A stretch of DNA of 64,000 nucleotides from Paractinoplanes atraurantiacus (lineage in GTDB: Bacteria > Actinomycetota > Actinomycetes > Mycobacteriales > Micromonosporaceae). A program made the translations under genes and the position numbers. Position 1 is the first letter of the stretch. The number at the start of each line of letters is the position of its first letter. The stretch is taken from positions 430,786-494,785 of the forward strand of contig NZ_OBDY01000001.1 of assembly GCF_900215205.1 (NCBI RefSeq), in the 5' to 3' direction. The notes below the pieces were generated by a model. It made no database searches. It saw nothing but the letters and a program-made list of their open reading frames with translations, and had not been told where the DNA came from. Below are positions 1 through 7,427 of this stretch, one piece after another.

Positions 1-63
1 GCCATCCCGTCTGACGACGACCACGACGCCCAGGTGCTCACGCTGCACCGGAAGGACCGCTGA
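1..63 (+). CDS. 3' end of an upstream flagellar-operon gene (partial)
   Basis: The first 60 bases read in frame as the last 20 codons of a gene, ending in TGA three bases before the motA start codon. The tail is hydrophilic (IPSDDDHDAQ, then LTLHRKDR). In Gram-positive flagellar operons the small protein FlbD/SwrD often sits between flgE and motA or fliL, so FlbD is a reasonable guess from position. The visible residues do not prove it. Confidence 0.55.
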   Translation, partial: AIPSDDDHDAQVLTLHRKDR

Positions 64-65
64 AC

Positions 66-857
66 ATGGATATCTCAACGATCGTCGGTGTAGTTGTTGC
101 CCTCATCATCGTCTTCACGGTGCAGATCCTGGAGGGCGGTAACCCGGCCTCCATCATCCTGATCCCCTCGATGCTCCTGGTGTTCGGTGGAGCGCTCATG
201 GCCGGTATGGCCGGCGGTGTCCTCAAGGACACGACGGGCATCGGCAAGAACCTCCAGAAGGCGTTCCTCGCCAAGGTCACGCCGCCGACGCAGCTGGTCG
301 ACAGCATCGTCAAGCTGGCCGAGCGGGCCCGCCGCGAGGGCCTGCTGGCCCTGGAGGACGCGGTCAAGACGGTTGAGCACCCCTTCCTCAAGCGCGGTCT
401 GCAGCTGGCGATCGACGGCACCGACCCGGAGGAGCTGCACGACGTCCTGCACGCCGAGATCGCGGCCAAGAAGAAGGCCGACAAGGCCGGCAAGAAGCTC
501 TTCGAGAACATGGGCGGTTACGCCCCCACGATCGGCATCATCGGTACGGTCATGGGCCTCGTGCACGTGCTCGAGAACCTCGACAAGCCCGAGACGCTCG
601 GCCACTCGATCGCCGCCGCGTTCGTCGCCACCCTCTGGGGTGTGCTCAGCGCCAACGTCATCTGGCTTCCGCTCGCCGCTCGTCTCGACCGCCTCAGCGG
701 CATCGAGGCCGAGGAGATGGAACTGGTCGTCGACGGTGTCCTGGCCATTCAGGCCGGCTCCAACCCGCGCCTCGTGGCGCAGAAGCTCCGCAGCCTCCTC
801 CCGCCGGACGAGGCCAAGAAGGCCGAGGCGGCCGCGAACACCAAGAAGGCGGCGTAA
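66..857 (+). CDS. motA: Flagellar motor stator protein MotA
   Basis: MotA pairs with MotB to form the membrane stator that couples ion flow to flagellar rotation. The 263-residue product has four hydrophobic segments at about residues 5-24, 30-50, 148-170 and 180-205. Between segments 2 and 3 is the large cytoplasmic loop with the charged stretch RARREGLLALEDAV (about 86-99), where MotA touches FliG. The tail is Lys/Ala-rich. The ATG is the first in frame and follows the upstream stop by two bases; motB begins three bases after the motA stop, so the genes are co-transcribed and probably translationally coupled. Confidence 0.96.
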   Translation: MDISTIVGVVVALIIVFTVQILEGGNPASIILIPSMLLVFGGALMAGMAGGVLKDTTGIGKNLQKAFLAKVTPPTQLVDSIVKLAERARREGLLALEDAVKTVEHPFLKRGLQLAIDGTDPEELHDVLHAEIAAKKKADKAGKKLFENMGGYAPTIGIIGTVMGLVHVLENLDKPETLGHSIAAAFVATLWGVLSANVIWLPLAARLDRLSGIEAEEMELVVDGVLAIQAGSNPRLVAQKLRSLLPPDEAKKAEAAANTKKAA

Positions 858-860
858 CGC

Positions 861-1889
861 ATGAGCTCAGGCGGGGGTAAGCGTAAGCAGCGTCATGAGG
901 AGCACGAGGAGCACGTCAACCACGAGCGCTGGCTCGTGTCGTACGCCGACATGCTGACCCTCCTGTTCGTGCTCTTCGTCGTGCTCTACTCGATGAGCAG
1001 CGTCGACAACAAGAAGTTCGCCGAGCTGGCGGCGGGTCTGTCCGCCGGCTTCGGCGCGCAGAGTGTCGCGTTCTCCGGTCAGACCTCGACCCTGGACGGC
1101 GCCGGTCAGAGCACCGAGGTCGTCGCCATCGACCCGGGCGCCAACCCGGGTGACGGCAAGGCCGGCTCGTCCAACCTGACGGCCAAGCAGCAGGAGGCGG
1201 TCAAGGCGGCGATGGCCGCGGAGGACCGTTCCAAGGCTTCGAAGAACGCTCAGGCCGCCACCAAGGAGGCCGAGAACCTCAAGAAGATCGAGAACCAGAT
1301 CTCCGACGTGCTCGCAGCGCAGAAGCTGCTCGGCTCGGTCAAGTTCACCATCGACCGGCGCGGCCTGGTGGTCACGGTCCTCACCAACGACGTGGTCTTC
1401 GCCGGCAACCGGGCGGAGCTCAAGTCCGGTGGCAAGAAGATCCTGGACGCCATCGCGCCGACCCTGAAGAAGCTGCCCAACAACATCGAGGTCGACGGCA
1501 ACACCAACCAGCTCAAGGTTCAGACGTCGTACTACCCGAGCGGCTGGGAGCTCTCCGCCGCCCGTGCCTCGACCACGGTCCGCTACCTGGTCGGCAAGGG
1601 TCTGGCCAAGAACCGCATGACGGCCGTCGGCTACTCCGACACCAAGCCGCTGATCGACCCGGCCGACCCCCGGTCGATCACCATGAACCGCCGCGTCGAC
1701 ATCGTGGTCCTGACCACGCTGACCGCCGACCAGGCCGCGCTCCTGCCGGCCGCCTCCGGCTCGGACAGCAAGCTGCACACCGGCCAGACCTCGGCCCAGG
1801 CCGCGAAGGCCGCTCAGCAATCCAGCACCACGACCGAAAGCACCACTGAGTCCAGCACCAGCACCGCCACCACTACCGCACACAACTGA
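861..1889 (+). CDS. motB: Flagellar motor stator protein MotB
   Basis: MotB anchors the stator to peptidoglycan. This 342-residue protein has a short charged N-terminus, one membrane helix starting at about residue 24 (WLVSYADMLTLLFVLF) and an OmpA-type peptidoglycan-binding domain at about 160-283. Asp30 in the SYAD motif is the expected ion-binding residue of the family. After the OmpA domain comes a Ser/Thr-rich low-complexity tail. Residues 45-155 are an Ala/Lys-rich linker that should hold the plug. It sits between motA and fliL in the same operon. Confidence 0.95.
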   Translation: MSSGGGKRKQRHEEHEEHVNHERWLVSYADMLTLLFVLFVVLYSMSSVDNKKFAELAAGLSAGFGAQSVAFSGQTSTLDGAGQSTEVVAIDPGANPGDGKAGSSNLTAKQQEAVKAAMAAEDRSKASKNAQAATKEAENLKKIENQISDVLAAQKLLGSVKFTIDRRGLVVTVLTNDVVFAGNRAELKSGGKKILDAIAPTLKKLPNNIEVDGNTNQLKVQTSYYPSGWELSAARASTTVRYLVGKGLAKNRMTAVGYSDTKPLIDPADPRSITMNRRVDIVVLTTLTADQAALLPAASGSDSKLHTGQTSAQAAKAAQQSSTTTESTTESSTSTATTTAHN

Positions 1890-1903
1890 GGGGGAGTTCC
1901 GAT

Positions 1904-2353
1904 ATGAGCGAGCAGACGCCGGCCGCCGAGGCGCCGAAGAAGTCCAAGAAGATGCTGATGATCATCGTGATCGCCGCAGTTGTGCTGCTGGGTGGTGGCG
2001 CCGGGGCGTTCTTCATGCTCAAGGGCGACAGCGCCGAGGCCGCCGAGCCCGAGAAGGGCGTGATCACCGCGATCGACGAGGCGCTGACGATCAACCTGGC
2101 CGACGGCCACTACCTGAAGCTGGCCTTCTCGCTGCAGCAGACGGCCGACGCCGCCGAGGCGGTCGACACCAGCGAGGCGATCGAGCTGGCGATCGACGAG
2201 TACACCGGCAAGAAGGTCGCCGAGCTGGAGACCGAGAAGGGCCGCACCGCGATCAAGGAGGAGCTCCTCGCGAAGATCGAGAAGGCCTACACGACCAAGG
2301 ACGACGTCAAAGAGGTCATGGGCATCTACTACACGCAGTTCGTGACCCAGTAA
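1904..2353 (+). CDS. fliL: Flagellar basal body-associated protein FliL
   Basis: FliL is a single-pass membrane protein that surrounds and supports the stator. The 149-residue product has a Lys-rich cytoplasmic N-terminus, one membrane helix at about 14-38 (MLMIIVIAAVVLLGGG), and a periplasmic-side domain with the family pattern GHYLKLAFSLQ followed by acidic helices. A GGGGGAG-type ribosome site lies just before the ATG. It is the last gene of the motA-motB-fliL group: a strong hairpin and a new promoter follow before fliM. Confidence 0.93.
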   Translation: MSEQTPAAEAPKKSKKMLMIIVIAAVVLLGGGAGAFFMLKGDSAEAAEPEKGVITAIDEALTINLADGHYLKLAFSLQQTADAAEAVDTSEAIELAIDEYTGKKVAELETEKGRTAIKEELLAKIEKAYTTKDDVKEVMGIYYTQFVTQ

Positions 2354-2364
2354 GACCGCAACGC

Positions 2365-2398
2365 TTCGGGCGGGTTCACTTCGGTGGACCCGCCCGAA
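2365..2398 (+). terminator. Hairpin with TTCG tetraloop after fliL
   Basis: A 15-bp near-perfect inverted repeat (TTCGGGCGGGTTCAC paired with GTGGACCCGCCCGAA, one G-T wobble) flanks a TTCG tetraloop. No T-run follows, which is common for actinomycete terminators. It begins 12 bases after the fliL stop and precedes the fliM promoter, so it probably ends the motA-motB-fliL transcript. Confidence 0.7.
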
Positions 2399-2429
2399 AC
2401 GCGTTTAAGGGGACGAAACGGCGCTCCGG

Positions 2430-2455
2430 CTCAGCCGCTCCGGAAACGAGCCGAT
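2430..2455 (+). promoter_or_regulatory. Flagellar sigma (FliA-type) promoter for fliM
   Basis: CTCA at 2430-2433, a 16-base spacer and GCCGAT at 2450-2455 match, with one change, the CTCA-N15-17-GCCGAA promoter known for Actinoplanes missouriensis flagellar genes. The predicted transcription start falls at about 2461-2463, immediately before the fliM start codon. Confidence 0.75.
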
Positions 2456-2464
2456 GGGGACAAC

Positions 2465-3415
2465 GTGACCACCGCCGCACGCTCCCCGGGCCGGATGTCG
2501 CGTCGTGGGCAGGGCACCGGGCCGGCCCCGTACGACTTCCGCCGTCCCATCAAGCTCTCCCGCGAGCACGTCCGTACGTTGCAGATGGCCTTCGAGACGT
2601 ACGCCCGAAGTTGCGGAACCCTGTTGACGACCCGGCTGCGCGCCGTGAGCAGCGTCAGCCTGGTCTCGATCGAGCAGCTGAACTACGACGAGTACGTCGC
2701 CTCGCTGAACAACCCCACGGTGATCGCGGTCGTGGTGCTCGACCCGCTGCCGGGCTCGGCGCTCATGGAGATGTCCACCTCGGCCGTCATGTCTGCTATC
2801 GATCACATGCTGGGCGGGCCCGGCGGTCCGCAGCCGGAGCGGCCGCTGACCGAGGTCGAGATGCCCCTGCTGCGCGGCCTGCTGGAACGGATGCTCGGCG
2901 AGCTGCGGTACGGCTTCGAGAACCTGGTCGAGCTGCAACCCAAGCTCAAGGACATCGAGTACAACGCACAGTTCCTGCGCACCCACCAGCCGGGCGACGC
3001 CTGCGTGATCGCCACCTTCGACATGAAGATCGGCGCCGAGGAGTGCCTGGCCAGCATCTGCCTGCCGTTCAACACGATCCTTCCGGTGCTCTCGCGCACC
3101 GAGGCGGTGGTGCTCAGCGACGCCGAGCGGGCCACCAAGGACATGGCGCTGCGCAACATCACCGCCGGGCTCTCGGCGGCCCCACTCGATGTGGCAATCC
3201 GATTTCAGCCCATTCGCATGCGTACCGATGACATCGTGGACCTACGCCCCGGCGACGTCGTCCCGTTGGGCCACCCGACCAGTCGGCCCCTCGACGTGAC
3301 AGTCAACGAGACCGTTTTCGCCCATGCAGTTCCCGGTAATCAGGGGGCTCGGCTCGCCTGCCTCGTGGTGCCGTCCCCCAAGGAGTCCTCGCCCAAGGAG
3401 TCTGGCCGCCCATGA
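2465..3415 (+). CDS. fliM: Flagellar motor switch protein FliM
   Basis: FliM is the middle C-ring protein linking FliG to FliN. The product (316 residues from GTG 2465) carries the conserved PYDFRRP entry motif, the CheC-like middle domain and a C-terminal SpoA-type domain ([20 protein letters not shown]). The N-terminal CheY-binding motif usual in FliM (LSQxEIDALL type) is not visible. The frame is open from 2384, but that start would place the promoter inside the gene. GTG 2465 would give a nearly leaderless mRNA; ATG 2495 is an alternative. The stop overlaps fliN by four bases. Confidence 0.92.
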   Translation: MTTAARSPGRMSRRGQGTGPAPYDFRRPIKLSREHVRTLQMAFETYARSCGTLLTTRLRAVSSVSLVSIEQLNYDEYVASLNNPTVIAVVVLDPLPGSALMEMSTSAVMSAIDHMLGGPGGPQPERPLTEVEMPLLRGLLERMLGELRYGFENLVELQPKLKDIEYNAQFLRTHQPGDACVIATFDMKIGAEECLASICLPFNTILPVLSRTEAVVLSDAERATKDMALRNITAGLSAAPLDVAIRFQPIRMRTDDIVDLRPGDVVPLGHPTSRPLDVTVNETVFAHAVPGNQGARLACLVVPSPKESSPKESGRP

Positions 3416-4173
3416 CCGCGCCCACCATCACCGCGCCGCAGCTGGCGCTCGCCCGGACGGCCGCCGAGGCCGCGCTCGCCGTTCTGCCCACCAGCCGCCC
3501 GCTGGCCGTCGCCGACCCGGTCACCGCCAGCGCGGACATCCTGGCCGAGGGGCAGGCGGTGACCGCCAAGTTCAGCGGTGCGGCCACCGGCGAGGTGGTC
3601 GTGGTGGTCGGGCAGGACCTGGCGGACGCGCTCAAGGAGAGCCCGATCGGCGAGCTCGACCTGACCGCCGCCGTCCGGCCCGCGCTCGAGGCCGCGGCCC
3701 GCGCCTTCGGGCCGGTGGTGCTCGATCCGGGCACGGTGATGGAGCCCGGGGTCGCGCTCAGCGCGCTGGCCACCAAGGACGACGCCATCGCCGTGCCGCT
3801 GGTCGAGGGCCAGGAGATCCGCGCCGTCCTGGCCCTGTCCCTGACGCCCTGGCCGGCCGACGATCCCGCGGCCGCCGGCGGGGTGGCCCGCCGGGAGACG
3901 GCGGCGTCACCGGCGATGGCGCTCCGCGGCGGCCTGGACATGCTCCACGACGTCGAGATGGAGGTCTCGGCCGAGCTGGGCCGCACCCGGATGAGCGTGC
4001 GCGAGCTGCTCTCGCTCACCCCGGGCGCGATCGTCGAGCTCGACCGGGCCGCCGGCAGCCCGGCCGACCTGCTGGTCAACGGCCGGCTGATCGCCCGCGG
4101 CGAGGTGGTCGTGGTGGACGAGAACTTCGGCATCCGGATCACCGAGATCGTCGCTCCCGGCGCCGAGGGGTAA
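3412..4173 (+). CDS. fliN: Flagellar motor switch protein FliN (FliY-like, long form)
   Basis: This is the C-ring base protein and export docking site. At 253 residues it is about twice the length of enteric FliN. The last 80 residues (about 170-250) are a clear SpoA/FliN domain with [31 protein letters not shown] and [21 protein letters not shown]. The first 160 residues resemble a diverged CheC-like domain as in FliY, but I cannot see CheC phosphatase motifs. It starts inside the fliM stop (ATGA), implying coupled translation. Confidence 0.9.
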   Translation: MTAPTITAPQLALARTAAEAALAVLPTSRPLAVADPVTASADILAEGQAVTAKFSGAATGEVVVVVGQDLADALKESPIGELDLTAAVRPALEAAARAFGPVVLDPGTVMEPGVALSALATKDDAIAVPLVEGQEIRAVLALSLTPWPADDPAAAGGVARRETAASPAMALRGGLDMLHDVEMEVSAELGRTRMSVRELLSLTPGAIVELDRAAGSPADLLVNGRLIARGEVVVVDENFGIRITEIVAPGAEG

Positions 4174-4177
4174 GGCC

Positions 4178-4621
4178 TTGTTCGAGCTGGCCCTGCGGAT
4201 CGGTTTCTCGCTCTTCGTCATCCTGGGCATGATGTGGCTGCTGGCGCGCCTGATCCGCCGGCCGCTGGGGCGCGGGCACGGCGCGCTCGTCGTGCTCAAC
4301 CGGCAGCAGCTGACCCGGGGCGCGGCGGTGGCCGTGGTCCGGGTGGCCGACCGGGCGATGATCCTCGGGGTCACCGACCAGAACGTGAGCCTGCTCGGCG
4401 AGGCCGACGTCGAGGACTTCGAGAAGCATCCGCACGAGCACCGCGACCACCTGCCGGTCGGGCCGGACCTGACCGCGGCCGAGGCCGCGTCGCTCAGCGA
4501 GCCCCTGCCCGGCCGGCATCCGGCGGCCCAGGCGCCGGGCCGGCTCGAGGGCTCCCTGCTCTCGCCCCGCACCTGGTCGCAGACCATGAGCTTCCTGCGT
4601 GATCGGACGACCCGGCGATGA
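4178..4621 (+). CDS. fliO: Flagellar export protein FliO
   Basis: FliO helps assemble the FliP ring of the export gate. The TTG start at 4178 gives a 147-residue protein with one N-terminal membrane helix (about 1-22, FELALRIGFSLFVILGMMWLLARL) and a small cytoplasmic domain with the family pattern NRQQLTRGAAVAVVRVADRAMILGVTD. The rest is a charged, Pro-rich tail. Order (between fliN and fliP) and topology support the call despite low sequence conservation. Its TGA overlaps the fliP ATG. Confidence 0.85.
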   Translation: MFELALRIGFSLFVILGMMWLLARLIRRPLGRGHGALVVLNRQQLTRGAAVAVVRVADRAMILGVTDQNVSLLGEADVEDFEKHPHEHRDHLPVGPDLTAAEAASLSEPLPGRHPAAQAPGRLEGSLLSPRTWSQTMSFLRDRTTRR

Positions 4622-5469
4622 TGCGGCGCGTGCTCCTGCTGATCTTCGCGAGCCTCGGGCTCGCGCTCGTCCTGCTGCCCGGCCCGAAGCCGGCCGCGGC
4701 CGAGCCGATGGTCCAGGAGCGTGCGCCGGCCGCGGTCGTCGTGGCCGTCCCGGAAAAGGCGCCGGCGCCGCCGTCACCGCCGAGCCGGCCCGGTCAGCCC
4801 AACATCAACGTCAACATCAACGGCACCAACCCGGACGGCAGCCGGCCGTCGACGTCGCTGATCATCATGCTGGGCCTGACGGTCCTCTCGGTCGCGCCGG
4901 CGCTGCTGCTGCTCTGCACCTGCTTCACCAAGATCTTCATGGTCCTGGGCATCACCCGTAACGCGCTCGGCCTGACCTCGATGCCGCCCAACCAGGTGCT
5001 GGCCGGTCTGGCCCTGTTCATCAGCCTGTTCATCATGGGCCCGACCGTGTCGGCGATGAATGAGCAGGGCGTACAGCCCTATCTGAAGGGCGACAAGACC
5101 CAGTCGCAGGCGTTCGACGCCGGCGTGAAGCCGCTGCGGGACTTCATGTGGCGCACCACCCGCGAGGACGAGGTCGCGCTGCTGGTCAAGCTCTCCGGGC
5201 AGGACCGGCCGAAGAACCGCGACGACGTCGAGCTGACCACCCTCATCCCGGCCTTCATCCTCTCCGAGCTGCGGGCCGCCTTCATCATCGGCTTCGTCAT
5301 CTTCATCCCGTTCCTGCTGATCGACATGGTCGTCTCGGCGTCGCTCATGTCGCTGGGCATGATGATGCTGCCACCCGTCACTATTTCTTTACCCTTCAAG
5401 CTTTTGCTGTTCGTGCTGGTGAACGGCTGGGGGCTGATCCTCACGGCGCTCGTGGCGTCGTACAAATGA
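4618..5469 (+). CDS. fliP: Flagellar export gate protein FliP
   Basis: FliP forms the pentameric core of the type III export gate. The 283-residue product has a cleavable-looking signal sequence (1-27), an unusual Pro/Asn-rich insert (about 30-80, NINVNINGTNPDG), and then the standard FliP fold: LLLLCTCFTKIFMVLG, PNQVLAGLALFISLFIMGP, ELRAAFIIGFVIFIPFLLIDMVV and the C-terminal LPFKLLLFVLVNGW. The stop codon overlaps the next ATG, and the next gene is fliR, not fliQ. Confidence 0.96.
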   Translation: MMRRVLLLIFASLGLALVLLPGPKPAAAEPMVQERAPAAVVVAVPEKAPAPPSPPSRPGQPNINVNINGTNPDGSRPSTSLIIMLGLTVLSVAPALLLLCTCFTKIFMVLGITRNALGLTSMPPNQVLAGLALFISLFIMGPTVSAMNEQGVQPYLKGDKTQSQAFDAGVKPLRDFMWRTTREDEVALLVKLSGQDRPKNRDDVELTTLIPAFILSELRAAFIIGFVIFIPFLLIDMVVSASLMSLGMMMLPPVTISLPFKLLLFVLVNGWGLILTALVASYK

Positions 5470-6230
5470 ATCTCGACGTCGCCGTCGCCGACCTGCTCGC
5501 CATCATGTTGGGCGCGGCCCGCACCGGGGCCTGGCTGATGATCTGCCCGCCGTTCAACTCGCGGCTCATCCCGGGCCCGGTCAAGGCCCTGCTCTCGGTC
5601 GGCCTGACCCTGCCGCTCGCGCCCTACCTGCGCGGCACGGTGCCGTCGCTGGAGACCTCCGACATCGTGTTCAGCGCGGCCCTGCAGGTCTTCGTCGGCG
5701 CCGGGCTCGGCTTCGTCACCGCCCTGCTGTTCGCCGCCCTTCAGGCCGCGGGCGACCTGCTCGACCTGTTCGGCGGCTTCACCCTGGCCATGGGATACGA
5801 CCCGCTGTCGCAGAACCAGAGCTCGGTGTTCGGCAAGTTCTACAACCTCGTCGCGGTGACCCTGCTGTTCGTCACCGAAGGCCATCAGATGGTGCTCCGC
5901 GGATTTCTCCAGTCATTCCGGACGGTGCCGCTGGACGTCACGTTCTCGCTCGGCACGTTCAGCGAGGTGCTGCTCAAGGGCATCGGAGACATGTTCGTGG
6001 CGGCCATCCAGATCGCCGGCCCGCTGGTCGCCGTCCTGTTCCTCACCGACTGCGCGTTCGGCCTGCTCAACCGGGTCGCCCCGGCGCTCAACGCGTTCCA
6101 GCTCGGCTTCCCGGCCAAGATCTTCCTGGTTCTCCTGCTGTCCGGCATCGCGATCACCGCGCTGCCCGGCGTGATCGGCAAGGTGGTGGAGCGCGCGGTC
6201 AGCGCGGTCCTCCAGCTCACCGGCGGCTGA
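5466..6230 (+). CDS. fliR: Flagellar export gate protein FliR
   Basis: FliR completes the helical FliP-FliQ-FliR gate. The 254-residue, very hydrophobic protein begins with a FliR-like N-terminus (ICPPFNSRLIPGPVKALLSVGL) and contains the family stretches GDLLDLFGGFTLAMGYDP and AFQLGFPAKIFLVLLLSG. The ATG at 5466 lies in the fliP stop (ATGA) and is chosen over upstream in-frame starts, which lie inside fliP. FliQ, which normally precedes FliR, is absent here. Confidence 0.95.
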   Translation: MNLDVAVADLLAIMLGAARTGAWLMICPPFNSRLIPGPVKALLSVGLTLPLAPYLRGTVPSLETSDIVFSAALQVFVGAGLGFVTALLFAALQAAGDLLDLFGGFTLAMGYDPLSQNQSSVFGKFYNLVAVTLLFVTEGHQMVLRGFLQSFRTVPLDVTFSLGTFSEVLLKGIGDMFVAAIQIAGPLVAVLFLTDCAFGLLNRVAPALNAFQLGFPAKIFLVLLLSGIAITALPGVIGKVVERAVSAVLQLTGG

Positions 6231-6243
6231 AGGGGGGTGCGCG

Positions 6244-7335
6244 ATGTCGGGCGAGAAGACCGAACAGCCGACACCACAGAAACTCAAGAAAGCCAAACGC
6301 GAAGGACAGATCGGCCGTACGCAGGACATCGGCGCCTGGTTCGGCATGCTCGCGGCGAGCATCCTGCTGCCGCGGACCATGGAATCGGCCATGAAGCACG
6401 CCGAGGAGGTCATGGTCCAGGTCCCCGACGTCATCGCGAACCCCCAGCCGTCGCAGGCCCTCTACATCCTCAAAGAGGCGATGTTCGGCGCCGCCTGGGC
6501 CGTGCTGCCGCTGGCCATGACGATGATGGCGGTCGGCGTGGCCGCGGCCGGCGCCCAGGGCGGCATCCGGGTCGCGACCAAGCTGTTCATCCCGAAGTTC
6601 AGCCGGCTCAACCCGCTGCCCGGCATCAAGCGGATGTTCGGGCCGCAGGCGCTCTGGGAGGGCATCAAGGCCCTGGTCAAGACGTCCGTGCTGGCCGGCG
6701 TGCTCTACACGACGACCAAGGACGTCATCCCGGTGCTGATGACCGCCGGGCAGCTTCCGCTCACCTCGCTGCTCGGCGAGGTCACCGACTCGATCCTGGG
6801 CCTGATCCGGGCCGCCTCGGTGGCCGGCATCGTGATGGCCGCCGCCGACTACTTCGTGGTCCGCCGCCGCACCAACAAGCAGCTGCGGATGACGAAGGAA
6901 GAGGTCAAGCAGGAGTACAAGAACACCGAGGGCGACCCGCTGATCAAGGCGCAGATCCGCGCCCGGCAGATGGCGATGGCCCGCAACCGGCAGATGGCCG
7001 ACGTGCCGACGGCCGACGTGGTGCTGGTCAACCCGACCCACGTCGCGGTGGCGCTGCGCTACGAGCCGCAGAAGGGCGCGCCCCGGGTGGTGGCCAAGGG
7101 CCAGGGCCCGCTCGCGCTCAAGATCCGCGAGTTGGCGGCCGAGCACCGGGTGCCGATGGTCGAGGACGTGCCGCTGGCCCGGGCCCTTTACGCCGGCACC
7201 GAGGTCGGCGCCGAGATCCCGGCCGACTTCTTCGGCTCGGTGGCCAAGGTGCTGGCGTTCGTGATGAGCCTGAAGGCCAAGGGCTCGGCGGCAGGCCTGC
7301 ACCGCAGCCCCAATTCCGCCTCAGCCGCCGCATAA
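6244..7335 (+). CDS. flhB: Flagellar export switch protein FlhB
   Basis: FlhB switches export specificity from rod/hook to filament substrates. The 363-residue product has the family start (SGEKTEQPTPQKLKKAKREGQ), four membrane segments between about 25 and 215, and the autocleavage motif NPTH at residues 263-266, with the cleaved C-terminal domain after it (KGQGPLALKIRELA). An AAGGGGGG ribosome site precedes the ATG. It follows fliR in the same operon. Confidence 0.97.
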   Translation: MSGEKTEQPTPQKLKKAKREGQIGRTQDIGAWFGMLAASILLPRTMESAMKHAEEVMVQVPDVIANPQPSQALYILKEAMFGAAWAVLPLAMTMMAVGVAAAGAQGGIRVATKLFIPKFSRLNPLPGIKRMFGPQALWEGIKALVKTSVLAGVLYTTTKDVIPVLMTAGQLPLTSLLGEVTDSILGLIRAASVAGIVMAAADYFVVRRRTNKQLRMTKEEVKQEYKNTEGDPLIKAQIRARQMAMARNRQMADVPTADVVLVNPTHVAVALRYEPQKGAPRVVAKGQGPLALKIRELAAEHRVPMVEDVPLARALYAGTEVGAEIPADFFGSVAKVLAFVMSLKAKGSAAGLHRSPNSASAAA

Positions 7336-7427
7336 CACGAAATACGGAGATTTCCTCACATCGGTACCGCGAACGCGAGAAGATCGGCTCGTAAGTGAGC
7401 CGACGGCGACCACTCCTGGGAGGTGCC

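Noticed and set aside
7355..7380. CTCA word upstream of flhA as a FliA-type promoter
   Set aside because: No GCCGA-like -10 at 15-17 bases (GCGAGA at best). flhA is more likely read from the fliM promoter.
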